Counted from the stretch's first letter, positions 14,906-23,749 are shown. The stretch is DNA of 64,000 nucleotides from Haloarchaeobius sp. FL176 (GCF_024609245.1 NZ_JANJYH010000002.1:372001-436000), one strand, 5' to 3'. Numbers and translations: made by a program. Notes: generated from the sequence alone by a model not told the origin.

Positions 14906-15613
14906 TCACTCTTCCGTCTTCCAGTCACCGGGCTCTTCGCCGTGAAATTCCCCTTTTGCCTCCCGTGATGTCGGCCACAGAGCCAGCAACAGTGCTCCGA
15001 GATACGCCACGCCGACCACAACGATCACCACGATCCCGGGGACGCCGGGGATCGCCGCCGTCTCGAGTGGGCTTTCACCCGATACGAAGACCGTGATCCG
15101 AAACAGCCACGCGAGTAGTAACACGGTAACCAGCGGCAGATAGACGCGTTTGAGCCGCCGGGACAGCGCTTCCAGCGTCGAGACCTTCAGCGTCGGCTTT
15201 CGCAGGTCATCAGCGATCTCCTTCCGCCAGTCTCGGTGGATCGTCCCCACCGGGTCGAACGCGTTGGCGAAGACGTTCTCCTCTATCAGGCGGACCCGTG
15301 ACCGCGTCGCATCGTACGTCCGGTAACGGCGAACGTCGAACAACAGGAACATGACCAACGCAACCATGCCGAGCAGGAGAAAGTACGGCGGACTGTCCAC
15401 GCTCCCGAACGAGAGCGCGAGGACAGCAGTCAGGAGGGCGATCGCCCAGTCTGTAGTCAGGTCGAGCCGGCTCAGATGGGTCGACATCTGTCCAACTTCG
15501 CCCCGGTAGTAATGCGGCAACAGCGAGAGAAACTCTTCCTGATCGCGGCCTGCTTCCGCAGCCACTTCCCGAGCTTCGTCGGCCTCGGGATCGAACGAAT
15601 CGTCGTCTGTCAT
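14906..15613 (-). CDS. DUF2270 integral membrane protein
   Basis: A 235-residue membrane protein of the DUF2270 family. Conserved LLPHYYRGEVGQMSTHLSRL (about 27-46) is followed by two helices (WAIALLTAVLALSFGSV and FLLLGMVALVMFLLFDVRRY), a loop with the RVRLIEENVFANAF stretch, and two more helices (YLPLVTVLLLAWLF and IVVIVVVGVAYLGALLLAL). The N-terminus is acidic and cytoplasmic. Function is unknown. Start 15613 is preferred over the frame's first ATG (15718), whose extra 35 residues are cysteine/arginine-rich and lie in an AT-rich intergenic stretch. Confidence 0.85.
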   Translation of the reverse strand: MTDDDSFDPEADEAREVAAEAGRDQEEFLSLLPHYYRGEVGQMSTHLSRLDLTTDWAIALLTAVLALSFGSVDSPPYFLLLGMVALVMFLLFDVRRYRTYDATRSRVRLIEENVFANAFDPVGTIHRDWRKEIADDLRKPTLKVSTLEALSRRLKRVYLPLVTVLLLAWLFRITVFVSGESPLETAAIPGVPGIVVIVVVGVAYLGALLLALWPTSREAKGEFHGEEPGDWKTEE

Positions 15614-16030
15614 GTGATCGAGTTCGTTGCGACAGAGTAAATACCCACTGCGAGGCACGTGTGGTGTCTTCAGCACGCGGTTCGTGGCAGTACTGAAGGA
15701 TTTCGATAGAGCCAACATCGTACTCTAATTCAGCTAGCCGACTTGTGAGTGTCTCACAGTCGTACTCACCCAACCTCGCTGATCTCTTCGCTATCACTAG
15801 AAGAGCCTCAGGGAGCTCTCCCCATCAACCGTACCCAGCAAAACGCTCTCCTCCAGCGTACAGAATCAAGCGTGGGCTACTGTTCTACGACGAACGGAGG
15901 TCACGAAGAGTCGGTGATAGGTCGGCCTCGGCACTCATAGGGCTCGTCACCGTCGGGAGCCACCCCGGCTCGGAGCGGGTGCGTCGTCATCGGCCAGTCG
16001 GCGCTACACCGCCCGGAGAGAAGAGCGTTC
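15614..16030. other. AT-richer intergenic stretch, possible remnant
   Basis: 417 bases without a supportable gene. Between about 15640 and 15940 the base composition is clearly less GC-rich than the neighbours and codon choice in every frame is unlike haloarchaeal genes. A minus-strand frame reads MIAKRSARLGEYDCETLTSR and on (from 15797), which might be a decayed fragment. A small perfect inverted repeat TGTGAG-TGT-CTCACA lies at 15744-15758. No transposase, attachment site or direct repeat could be recognised. Confidence 0.4.
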
Positions 16031-16480
16031 TCACTCGTCGCGTCGGCGGGCGATGTACACGTCGTACTGCGGGGTATCGGCGACGGGAGAGCCGACGCTG
16101 GAGAGCGGGTTCGTCACGCGGCCGGCGTTCTCGCTGCCGACGAAGACGACGCTGGCGTCGACCTCGCCGGCGACCTCGCGGATGCGGCGGGCCACGTCGG
16201 TCGCCTCGCTGGCCACCGGCTCCACGTTCTCGATGAGCTCGCAGCGGAAGTCGGCGTCGGGAGCGAGGTCGCGGACGCGCTGGCGGAGCTTGCGCTCGAT
16301 GACGCCGACGTCGAAGGTGTCCTCCGGGTCGAGCCAGCCGCGCTCGCGGGCGTAGGCTGGGTCTTCCGGGACGATAGTGAGGACGACGAGCTGTTCGTCG
16401 CGGAACGTCGCGAACTCCGTGGCGCGCCGGAGTGCCGTGGTCGACAGCGCCGCGCCGTCGAACGGGACGAGGAGGGTCAT
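16031..16480 (-). CDS. UspA-like universal stress protein
   Basis: A 149-residue single USP domain. The N-terminal strand is MTLLVPFDGAALSTTALRRA and the last strand is QYDVYIARR. The usual ATP-binding tail G-2x-G-9x-GS/T is only loosely kept (VFVGSENAGRVTNPLSSVGS), so nucleotide binding is plausible but not certain. The start at 16480 is where homology begins; an upstream in-frame ATG adds 20 Pro/Ser-rich residues. The role is probably in stress response or as a small-molecule-binding regulator. Confidence 0.8.
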   Translation of the reverse strand: MTLLVPFDGAALSTTALRRATEFATFRDEQLVVLTIVPEDPAYARERGWLDPEDTFDVGVIERKLRQRVRDLAPDADFRCELIENVEPVASEATDVARRIREVAGEVDASVVFVGSENAGRVTNPLSSVGSPVADTPQYDVYIARRRDE

Positions 16481-16523
16481 GGGCGATGCTACCGTCGCCG
16501 GTGACAATACCCTTTCCCCCGGC

Positions 16524-17064
16524 TCAGGCGACCCGTGCACCGACGTAGCCGCCGAGCCCGCCGAAGACGAGCGGGAACGCGAGGCCGGCGTACAGGACAG
16601 TCCCGACGAGGGCTGAGGCCGCAGGGAACGGTGGGGTGAGGGCCGTCACGAGGAGGAGTCGACAGGCGACCGTACCGAACAGGTAGCCGGTCGTGACGGC
16701 CGCGCCGGTGACCGCGGCGTCGCCCGCCTGGGCGTCGGTCGGTCGCGGCGGTCGACAAGCACCCACCCGGCGAGGACGAGAACCGCCGCGAGAACGATAA
16801 CCGGGACGAGCCCGTCGGTACCGACGCGTGCACCGCCGGCGAGGATAGGGCCGCCGTGGCTCGCGTAGAACTACCAGCCGGTCCTGACGAACGTGTCGGT
16901 GAGCAGGGAACCACCCGCTACGGCGGCACGGACGACGAACAGGACGCCGGTCAGCAGGTAGCCTACGACGAAGGCGGCGAGCCCGACGCCGCCCCCGGCG
17001 TAGAGCGTCGCCTCGTCGAGCGTGGTGTCGCTCGTACGGTGGTGTCACCGGGCCGCCGTGTCAT
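16524..17064 (-). pseudogene. disrupted DUF7978-like multi-pass membrane protein
   Basis: A membrane protein spread over different frames. From the ATG at 17064, a frameshift near 17035-17045 leads to a frame reading TLDEATLYAGGGVGLAAFVV and GYLLTGVLFVVRAAVAGG. An in-frame TAG at 16871-16873 interrupts RTGW*FYASHGGP. Further on, after VLVDRRDRPTPRR (near 16725-16750), a second frameshift leads to AAVTTGYLFGTVACRLLLVT and a C-terminal helix ending GGYVGARVA at 16524. The W-x-FY element and helix spacing resemble the haloarchaeal DUF7978 family. Three independent lesions argue for a true pseudogene and against a single base-calling error. Confidence 0.7.
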
Positions 17065-17098
17065 TAGTTCCGTTTCCTGTTGACCTGAATTTAATCGT

Positions 17099-17872
17099 TC
17101 AGAGCCCGGTTGGCACGTCGAAGAACGTCGTCTCGACCTCGGCATCCCAGCGTTCGACCCAGTCCTGCAGGTTCCGGACGCCGAAGGTCTCCGTGGCGTA
17201 GTGCCCGGCGAGGAACACGTTCAGGCCGGCCTCGCGTGCCTCGTGGTAGGTCTTCTGCTTGCCTTCACCCATCACGAGTGCGTCGACGCCCGCCGTGTCG
17301 GCCTCCTGGACGTAGTTGGAGCCGTCGCCGGTGGCGATCGCGATGTCGCGGATCTCGTCGGGACCGAAGTCGATCGTGCGGACGGGCTGGCCGCCGGTCG
17401 AGAGCTCGCTGGCCAGCCTGTCGCGCAGCTCGTCGACGCTGAACGCGTCGCTGGCACGGCCGCGCTGCCCGACGTGCTCCGGCCCGATGGGACCGAACGG
17501 CTCGCGCGCTTCGAGACCGAGCAGGTCCGCGAGCCCGGCGGCGTTCCCGAGTTCGGGATGGGAGTCGAGCGGGAGGTGGGAGACGTACAGTGCCACGTCG
17601 TGGTCGACCAGCGGGGCCACCCGCCCGTACGTCTGCCCGGTGATGCGCTCGATGCCGCCCCAGGAGATGCCGTGGTGGACGACGACGGCGTCCGCGCCCC
17701 AGTCGGCCGCGCGCTCGAACGTCTGTTTCACGCCGTCCGTGCAGAAGGCGACACGCTCGACGCTCCCGCGTTCGGGGCCGACCTGGAGCCCGTTCGCGCT
17801 GGCGTCGAGGTCGGCGAAATCAGCCGTCCGGAGCTCGTCGTCGAGTCGCTCGCAGAACTCGGTGAGTCGCAT
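17099..17872 (-). CDS. Nif3-like dinuclear metal center protein (DUF34)
   Basis: A 257-residue NIF3/GTP cyclohydrolase I type 2-like protein. Metal-ligand motifs are VVHHGISWGG (about 66-75) and HLPLDSHPELGN (about 97-108), with the C-terminal LAGHYATETFGVRNL (about 224-238). MGEGKQKTYHEA marks the second half of the domain. These proteins form toroidal hexamers with a two-metal site; their true reaction is unsettled. Length equals the short archaeal form without the PII-like insert. The start at 17872 gives MRLTEFCERLDDEL, matching the family. Confidence 0.9.
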   Translation of the reverse strand: MRLTEFCERLDDELRTADFADLDASANGLQVGPERGSVERVAFCTDGVKQTFERAADWGADAVVVHHGISWGGIERITGQTYGRVAPLVDHDVALYVSHLPLDSHPELGNAAGLADLLGLEAREPFGPIGPEHVGQRGRASDAFSVDELRDRLASELSTGGQPVRTIDFGPDEIRDIAIATGDGSNYVQEADTAGVDALVMGEGKQKTYHEAREAGLNVFLAGHYATETFGVRNLQDWVERWDAEVETTFFDVPTGL

Positions 17873-18184
17873 GCCTGAAGCGAGGACCGCCGCGGAGAAA
17901 GACCCTGCGCTCCCACCACAGCTGCCGCTCCAGCGCTGGCGAACAGGCACCACTGGCTTCCCGACGACGACGTGGCGCGCAGCCGCTACCCGCCGTCGGA
18001 CCGCTCTCAGGTCACGCGGGCTCTGGCCGCGGCCTGTGGTTTAAACGATTGCACGACCGCCGGGGCGTTCTGACTGTTCGCGGTTCCAGAGATTCCCACG
18101 ACTGCTCTACCGGAGCCAACTCTCACGGCCCGACCAACCGGGAGCCGCCGTAACGGTTACTTGCGCACCGGCCGACCTTCGGGT
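17873..18184. other. intergenic region between Nif3-like and RecA-like genes
   Basis: 312 bases between divergent genes. The one notable element is GTGGTTTAAACG (18036-18047), a palindromic GTTTAAAC that could be a TATA box for the plus-strand operon, giving a leader of over 100 nt. GTAACGGTTACTTGCG (18152-18167) is a second AT-richer candidate nearer the start. Nothing else is evident. Confidence 0.45.
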
Positions 18185-19018
18185 ATGGAACGGTTGCCGA
18201 CGGGTATCTCCCGGCTGGATTCGATGATCGGCGGCGGGGCACCACCCGGGAGCGTCGTGTTGCTCGCGGGCGAAGTCGGTGCCGGCGCCCGGGAGTTCGT
18301 CTACACGAGCGTCGCGATGAACGGGCTGAAGGAGTCGGACCAGGAGCTGTTCGACCTGTACTACGGGAACGCTCACGACGCGGCGCGCTTCCCGGAGGAG
18401 GTCCACTACATCTCCTTCACCGCCGACAGCGACGCGCTGCTGGAGGAGATGCGGTACGTGATGGACGACGAGCTGGTGGATGCAGGGACCAAGCACGTCG
18501 AGTTCGCGGATCTGTCGAGCCAGTACTTCCAGCTGTCCCAGGTGCCACGCGAGTGGTACTCCGATGCGACCCCGAACATCAGCTCGCTCGGTGACCAGGA
18601 CCGACGGGGGACGCTCGACGCCATCGGGGAGTACCTGAACGAGAACGGGACGGGCAACCTCGTGGTCATCGACTCGGTGACCGACCTGCTGAGCGCGGCC
18701 GAGGAGCAGATGGACTGGAACCAGATCACCCTCCTGATGAAGGGGCTGAAGAAGGCCTCGTACCGGTGGGGCGGGCTGGTGCTCCTGCTCGTGAACACGG
18801 AGGCGTTGCCGGAGGAGCACCTGGGCCGGCTGATGGACGCGACGGACGGGACGCTCCTGTTCGAGTGGGAGTCGGGTGGCTCAGAGCGGGCGCGGACGCT
18901 CGTCGTCAAGCAGTTCCGGGGGGTCCTCTCCCGGCTGGAGGACGAGAACATCATCCAGTTCGAGACGGAGATCCACGACGGCGGCTTCGATATCAGCGAC
19001 GTGCGGAAAATCCGTTGA
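18185..19018 (+). CDS. RecA/KaiC-superfamily (HTR-like) protein without Walker A lysine
   Basis: A 277-residue protein that begins MERLPTGISRLDSMIGGG, as KaiC/RadA-like ATPases do. The P-loop position reads LLAGEVGAGAREFVY, so the GK(T/S) of Walker A is replaced by GAR, and ATP hydrolysis at this site is unlikely. A Walker B-like NLVVIDSVTDLLS lies near residue 165. The C-terminal part (FEWESGGSERARTLVVKQFR) is typical of the haloarchaeal HTR-like group. It is followed closely by two zinc-binding proteins and transcription factor S on the same strand, probably one operon. Its job is unknown. Confidence 0.8.
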   Translation: MERLPTGISRLDSMIGGGAPPGSVVLLAGEVGAGAREFVYTSVAMNGLKESDQELFDLYYGNAHDAARFPEEVHYISFTADSDALLEEMRYVMDDELVDAGTKHVEFADLSSQYFQLSQVPREWYSDATPNISSLGDQDRRGTLDAIGEYLNENGTGNLVVIDSVTDLLSAAEEQMDWNQITLLMKGLKKASYRWGGLVLLLVNTEALPEEHLGRLMDATDGTLLFEWESGGSERARTLVVKQFRGVLSRLEDENIIQFETEIHDGGFDISDVRKIR

Positions 19019-19075
19019 GGGCCGTGGCGTGACCTGCAACAAGTCTTAAGCGTATCCCAGCCGAACTGCGCACGA

Positions 19076-19960
19076 ATGGCGAGCGAGGAGCATGTCGACC
19101 TATCCGTGCAGCTACCACCGGAACTGGGGGAGTGGCTGCACGACGAGGCGAGCGAGCAGGGTGTCCCTCCGGAGGCGTTGCTGGAGCAGCTCCTGTCCGC
19201 CTACCGGACGGTATCAGCGGCGAACGGGGGAGATTCGCACGACCTCGCAACGCTGCTGGAGGACCGAGAGGGGGAGCTGGACGAACAGCTCGAGACACAG
19301 CGCGAGGAGTACACCGAGCTGATTCAGGACGTTCGCGAGCGCGTCATCCAGGTCAAACGCGAGACGGACCGGAAGGCGGCCGCGGACCACACCCACGACG
19401 AGCTGCGCGCTCGACTGGACGAGCTCGCGGCGACGGTCGAGGGGCTCGAGGGCGTCCGAGGAGACCTCGACGACCTCGACGATTCGGTCGCGGAGCTCTC
19501 GTCGGAGCTCGACGCGGGGTTCGACAACTACGAGACCATCCTCCGGTACCTGAGCGACACGACCGACGACCTCGAGACGAAGCTGACGAAGCTGGCGCGC
19601 CTGACCGTCGACCTCCGCGAGGAGGTGCTGCGGCTGGCGGCGGCGGACGCGCGGCGGTCGGCGGTGGACACACTCCGGCTCGCAGCCAACCGCGAGGGCA
19701 TCGAGCGCGCGAAGTGCGAGGAGTGCTCGTCGACGGTCCGCATCGGACTGCTGACCGAGGCGGCCTGCCCGCACTGTGCGAGCACGTTCACGGACGTCCA
19801 GGCCAGCGACTCGTTCGGGCCGTTCGGGTCGAACCGGCTGCTCACGGGTGAGGCGCCGGCGCTGCCCGAGGGCGCCGAGCCCGACCTCGACGACGACCTC
19901 GACGAGGCGTTCTTCGAGGAGGACGACCGCTCCGCACCCGACATCGAGGGGAGAGAATGA
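19076..19960 (+). CDS. RHH-like N-terminus / coiled-coil / zinc-ribbon hypothetical protein
   Basis: A 294-residue acidic protein. Residues 6-45 (VDLSVQLPPELGEWLHDEAS and on) resemble a ribbon-helix-helix or CopG-type start. Residues 55-190 are a long heptad-rich coiled coil (for example LDEQLETQREEYTELIQDVR). Residues 205-240 hold two CxxC pairs (CEEC, CPHC) of a zinc ribbon, and a Pro/acidic tail follows. It may be a DNA- or protein-binding scaffold; no defined function is known to me. The stop overlaps the next ATG by 4 nt, which indicates translational coupling. Confidence 0.8.
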   Translation: MASEEHVDLSVQLPPELGEWLHDEASEQGVPPEALLEQLLSAYRTVSAANGGDSHDLATLLEDREGELDEQLETQREEYTELIQDVRERVIQVKRETDRKAAADHTHDELRARLDELAATVEGLEGVRGDLDDLDDSVAELSSELDAGFDNYETILRYLSDTTDDLETKLTKLARLTVDLREEVLRLAAADARRSAVDTLRLAANREGIERAKCEECSSTVRIGLLTEAACPHCASTFTDVQASDSFGPFGSNRLLTGEAPALPEGAEPDLDDDLDEAFFEEDDRSAPDIEGRE

Positions 19961-20559
19961 CGGACGACGACCACGACCCGCTCGACGACCTCGTCGACGA
20001 GATGGTGGATACACAGTCGGTGCCGCCGGAGGAGGCGGGGTCCGACGACGGCGAGCACGCGGACACTGCAGACGAAACGTCCCAGAGCGAGGAAGACACC
20101 AGCCAGAGCGCTGCCCCCGACGGAGAGGCTCCGAGCCTCGAAGACGTGACCCACGAGGTCACCGGACCGGACGGCGAATCGCCCCCGGAACTGGAGGGCG
20201 AAACGGCCGGCCCGCTCGGCGAGATGGCGGACGAGTTCGAGCGCCGCCGCGAGGAGCGCGACGCCGAACCGGACGACGAGCTGTTCGAATCCGTCGACGT
20301 CGGCGACGTGGATAGCGAGGCGCTCTGGGAGCAGGTGTCGACGGACGAGCCAACGGCCGAGCCCGAGCCCGACGCGCCGGAGGTCCGGGTCATCTCCAAG
20401 AGCAAGTACTGCCAGCGCTGCGAGTACTTCACCGACCCACCGGCGGTCGGCTGCACGAACGAGGGGACGACCATCGAGAGCGAGGCGAGCATGGACGAGT
20501 TCGAGGTCGTCGACTGTCCGAAGATACTTGAGGACGAACGCCTCGAACGCACACGATAA
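19957..20559 (+). CDS. acidic hypothetical protein with C-terminal four-cysteine motif
   Basis: A 200-residue, extremely acidic protein. Residues 1-140 are low complexity and probably disordered. The last 60 residues form a compact conserved-looking part (VRVISKSKYCQRCEYFTDPP, VGCTNEGTTI, VVDCPK). Its four cysteines could bind one zinc. It is known to me only as a haloarchaeal conserved protein. It is coupled to the gene before by ATGA overlap and to TFS after by a 2-nt gap, so it may work with transcription. Confidence 0.75.
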   Translation: MTDDDHDPLDDLVDEMVDTQSVPPEEAGSDDGEHADTADETSQSEEDTSQSAAPDGEAPSLEDVTHEVTGPDGESPPELEGETAGPLGEMADEFERRREERDAEPDDELFESVDVGDVDSEALWEQVSTDEPTAEPEPDAPEVRVISKSKYCQRCEYFTDPPAVGCTNEGTTIESEASMDEFEVVDCPKILEDERLERTR

Positions 20560-20561
20560 CG

Positions 20562-20882
20562 ATGCAGTTCTGCGACGACTGCGGTTCGATGATGAAGGCA
20601 CAGGGCGAGGAGTGGGTCTGTTCGAGCTGCGGCGCGAGCGAGGCCCGCGGCGGCGACGAGAGCGAGTTCGTCAGCACGGAGTCACAGACCGACAGCGAGG
20701 TCATCGAGACCGAGGAGAACGCGGAGTTCGAGGGGAAACCCACCGCGACCGACGTGCGCTGCGACGAGTGCGGTACCGAGGAGGCGTGGTACTACATCCA
20801 GCAGACCGCCTCCGCCGACGAGCCGCCGACGCGCTTCTTCAAGTGCACCGAGTGCGGGAAGAAGTGGCGCGGTTACAACTGA
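20562..20882 (+). CDS. transcription factor S (TFS, RpoM/TFIIS-like)
   Basis: A 106-residue two-zinc-ribbon protein. The N-terminal ribbon uses CDDCGSMM and CSSCGASEA (residues 4-25). The C-terminal ribbon uses CDECGTEEAWYYIQQTASAD and CTECGKKWRGYN. The DE(P) acidic hairpin that enters the polymerase active site in TFIIS-like factors is visible as TASADEPPTRFFKC. TFS promotes RNA cleavage and restart of backtracked archaeal RNA polymerase. It is the last gene of the operon; an AT-rich tail after the stop (ACAATTCTTTACTCAC) could end the transcript. Confidence 0.93.
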   Translation: MQFCDDCGSMMKAQGEEWVCSSCGASEARGGDESEFVSTESQTDSEVIETEENAEFEGKPTATDVRCDECGTEEAWYYIQQTASADEPPTRFFKCTECGKKWRGYN

Positions 20883-20967
20883 CGTTCACAATTCTTTACT
20901 CACAATCGAGTGGCAATTTTCTCCACGGTCGCGAGCCGTTATACCCCTCGCTACCGTACACCGTGGT

Positions 20968-23655
20968 ATGAGCTTGCACGACAGGGACGTTCGGCAGGAC
21001 GTCAGGGAGCTCGGCGCGCTCCTGGGCGACGTGCTCGAAGCGCAGTCCTCCACGGGGGCGTTCGAGACGGTCGAGTCCGTCAGGACCGCAGCCATCGACT
21101 ACCGACGCGGAACCGAGGATGACCGGGAGACACTCGCCGCCGAACTCGAGGGACTGACGCCGGAGCTGTCGAGCGTGGTCGCACGGGCCTTCACGACGTA
21201 CTTCGAACTCATCAACCTCGCCGAGGAGCGCGAGCGCGTCCGGTCGGTCCGGCGCGGCGAGCAGGACGGCACGCTCGCCGACGGCGTCCGCGAGGCCGTC
21301 GAGGACCTCGCCGCGGACGACCCGGAGACGGTCCAGCAGGTGCTTGACGACGTGCTCGTCGAGCCGACGTTCACCGCTCACCCGACCGAGGCGCGCCGGA
21401 AGACGGTGAAGGCGAAGCTGCGCTCGGTCGCGAACCACATCGAGACGCTCGACGAGCAGCGGCTGACGGACGGCGAGCGCGAGCGGGTCGAGCGCGCGCT
21501 CGAGGCCGAGGTGACGAGCCTCTGGCAGACCCCGCAGGTCCGGGACCGCCAGCCACACCCGACCGACGAGGCGCGCAACGTCCAGTGGTACCTGGAAAAC
21601 ACGCTGTTCGACGTGACCGCCGACGTGTACGCCGACTTGGAGGACGCCCTCGGTGAGTCGTTCGACGACCTCGACGTGGACAAGCTGTTCGAGTTCCGGT
21701 CGTGGGCGGGCAGCGACCGCGACGGCAACCCGTTCGTGACACCGGAGGTGACGAGCGAGACGCTCTCGCGCCAGCGACGGGTGGTGCTCGAGCGCTACCG
21801 TGAGCGGCTGAAGGCGCTGTCCGGTGTCCTGAGTCAGGACGCCGCCCGTCTCGACGTCGGCGAGCAGTTCGAGGCGTCGCTGGCCGCGGACCGCGACCGG
21901 CTCCCCGGCGTAGTCGACGAGGCCGAGGCGCGCTACCCGAGCGAGCCGTACCGCCAGAAGCTGAAGCTGATGCGCGAGCGCCTCGACCGCGTGGACGACG
22001 TCCGTCCGGGCGGCTACGGGGACGCCGGAGAGCTGGTCGACGACCTGTCCGTGCTCGCGGAGAGCCTGCGGCAGAACGGCGGCGAAGCGATCGTCGACGC
22101 CCACGTCGAGCCCGCGCGGCGGCAGGTCACGACGTTCGGGTTCTCGCTGGCCAGCCTCGACCTGCGCGACCATCAGGAGAACCACACCGAGGCTGTCGGC
22201 GCGGCACTCGCCCGCGAGGGCATCGACTACCCGTCCCTCGACGAGGACGAGCGCGTCGAGACGCTGACAGCGGCCATCCTGCAGGACGAGACCATCGTGG
22301 ACGTTGCCGACACCGAGGGGCTCTCGGAGACGGCGGGCCGCGTCCTCCGCCGGTTCGATCACCTCGCCGACTGGCAGGACGAGTTCGGTGTGCAGGCCAT
22401 CGACACCTACGCCATCTCGATGACCGAGGAGCCGAGCCACGTCCTCGAGGTGCTGTTTCTGGCGGACCAGGCCGGCGTCGTCGAGCTCCCTGGCTACTGC
22501 GGGCTCGACGTCGTCCCGCTGCTGGAGACCGAGAGTGCGCTCTCGGGAGCGCGGCGCATCATGGGCACGCTGTTCGAGAACGAGGCCTACGCGAGCGCAC
22601 TCGAGGCCCGCGGGGGCACCCAGGAGATCATGCTGGGCTACTCCGACTCGAACAAGGAGAACGGCTTCCTCGCGGCGAACTGGTCGCTGTACGAGAACCA
22701 GCGCCACCTCGCGGACGTCTGCGACGAGTTCGACGTGACGCTGCGGCTGTTCCACGGGCGCGGCGGCTCCATCTCGCGCGGTGGCGGCCCGATGCACGAG
22801 GCGCTGCTCGCGCTCCCGAACCGCACGGTGACGGGCCAGGTGAAGTTCACCGAGCAGGGCGAGGCCATCGCCGAGAAGTACGCCAATCCGCGGGTCGCCG
22901 AACGCGAGATATCCCAGATGCTCAACGCGCAGCTCAGGGCCCGCCGGAACGCCATCGAGATGCCCGAGGAGTCGGTGTCCGACGAGTGGGTCGACGCGAT
23001 GGCGACGATGGCCGATGCCGCCCGCGACGAGTACCGCGACCTGCTGGAGACGGAGGGGTTCGTCGAGTACTTCGAGCAGGCGACACCCATCACTGTCATC
23101 GAGGACCTGAACCTCGGCTCGCGGCCGGCCTCGCGCTCGGGCGACCGCAGCGTCGAGGACCTCCGGGCCATCCCGTGGGTGTTCTCGTGGACGCAGTCGC
23201 GGTGCATCCTCCCGGGCTGGTACGCCCTGGCGACCGGCATCGACGCGTACCTCGACGACGGTGGTGACGTGGAGACGCTACAGGAGATGTACGACTCGTG
23301 GCCGTTCTTCCGGTCGACGCTCGACAACGCCGCGCTCTCGCTCGCCCGGACGGACCTCGAGATTACGACCTACTACACCGAGCTCGCCGAGCCGGCGCTC
23401 CGCGAGCGGTTCTTCCCGCGCGTCACCGCCGAGTACGAGCGCGCCACCGACCTCGTGACGGCCATCACCGGCCGAGAGACGCTGTACGCCCGCGACTGGT
23501 ACGGCGAGAGCCTCCGTCGGCGCAACCCGTACGTGGACCCGCTGAACCTGCTCCAGACGCGACTGCTCGCCCAGAGCCACCGCAGCGAGGCCGAGGAGCG
23601 CACGTTGCGACTGACGGTCAAAGGCATCGCCGCGGGGATGCAGAACACCGGCTGA
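20968..23655 (+). CDS. ppc: phosphoenolpyruvate carboxylase (bacterial type)
   Basis: An 895-residue PEPC that makes oxaloacetate from PEP and bicarbonate, replenishing the TCA cycle. Signature sites are VEPTFTAHPTEARRKTV (about 131-147, catalytic His), GSDRDGNPFVTPEVT (about 249-263), GYSDSNKENGFLAANWSLYE (about 554) and FHGRGGSISRGGGP (about 596-609). The C-terminus GIAAGMQNTG is complete. The start follows the family, with a TATA-like GTTATACC (20937-20944) about 27 nt upstream, so the transcript is probably leaderless. A perfect 7-bp hairpin follows the stop. Confidence 0.96.
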   Translation: MSLHDRDVRQDVRELGALLGDVLEAQSSTGAFETVESVRTAAIDYRRGTEDDRETLAAELEGLTPELSSVVARAFTTYFELINLAEERERVRSVRRGEQDGTLADGVREAVEDLAADDPETVQQVLDDVLVEPTFTAHPTEARRKTVKAKLRSVANHIETLDEQRLTDGERERVERALEAEVTSLWQTPQVRDRQPHPTDEARNVQWYLENTLFDVTADVYADLEDALGESFDDLDVDKLFEFRSWAGSDRDGNPFVTPEVTSETLSRQRRVVLERYRERLKALSGVLSQDAARLDVGEQFEASLAADRDRLPGVVDEAEARYPSEPYRQKLKLMRERLDRVDDVRPGGYGDAGELVDDLSVLAESLRQNGGEAIVDAHVEPARRQVTTFGFSLASLDLRDHQENHTEAVGAALAREGIDYPSLDEDERVETLTAAILQDETIVDVADTEGLSETAGRVLRRFDHLADWQDEFGVQAIDTYAISMTEEPSHVLEVLFLADQAGVVELPGYCGLDVVPLLETESALSGARRIMGTLFENEAYASALEARGGTQEIMLGYSDSNKENGFLAANWSLYENQRHLADVCDEFDVTLRLFHGRGGSISRGGGPMHEALLALPNRTVTGQVKFTEQGEAIAEKYANPRVAEREISQMLNAQLRARRNAIEMPEESVSDEWVDAMATMADAARDEYRDLLETEGFVEYFEQATPITVIEDLNLGSRPASRSGDRSVEDLRAIPWVFSWTQSRCILPGWYALATGIDAYLDDGGDVETLQEMYDSWPFFRSTLDNAALSLARTDLEITTYYTELAEPALRERFFPRVTAEYERATDLVTAITGRETLYARDWYGESLRRRNPYVDPLNLLQTRLLAQSHRSEAEERTLRLTVKGIAAGMQNTG

Positions 23656-23672
23656 GGCGGCCTATCGTTGTA

Positions 23673-23690
23673 GGTTCCCCGGCGGGAACC
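23673..23690. terminator. hairpin after ppc
   Basis: GGTTCCC (23673-23679), loop CGGC, GGGAACC (23684-23690) form a perfect 7-bp stem 17 nt after the ppc stop. There is no following T-run, so it may be a 3'-end stabiliser, a terminator or an operator for the small gene at 23750. The position fits a 3'-end structure best. Confidence 0.35.
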
Positions 23691-23749
23691 AGAGTGCGTT
23701 GGTCGCATCCTTAGGGTGGCTCGTATCGTAGCAGGCACCCGAAGGGAGA

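Noticed and set aside
18036-18047. GTTTAAAC as a sure promoter of the RecA-like operon
   Set aside because: It fits a TATA box but would give a leader of more than 100 nt, with a second candidate closer to the start; the evidence does not decide.
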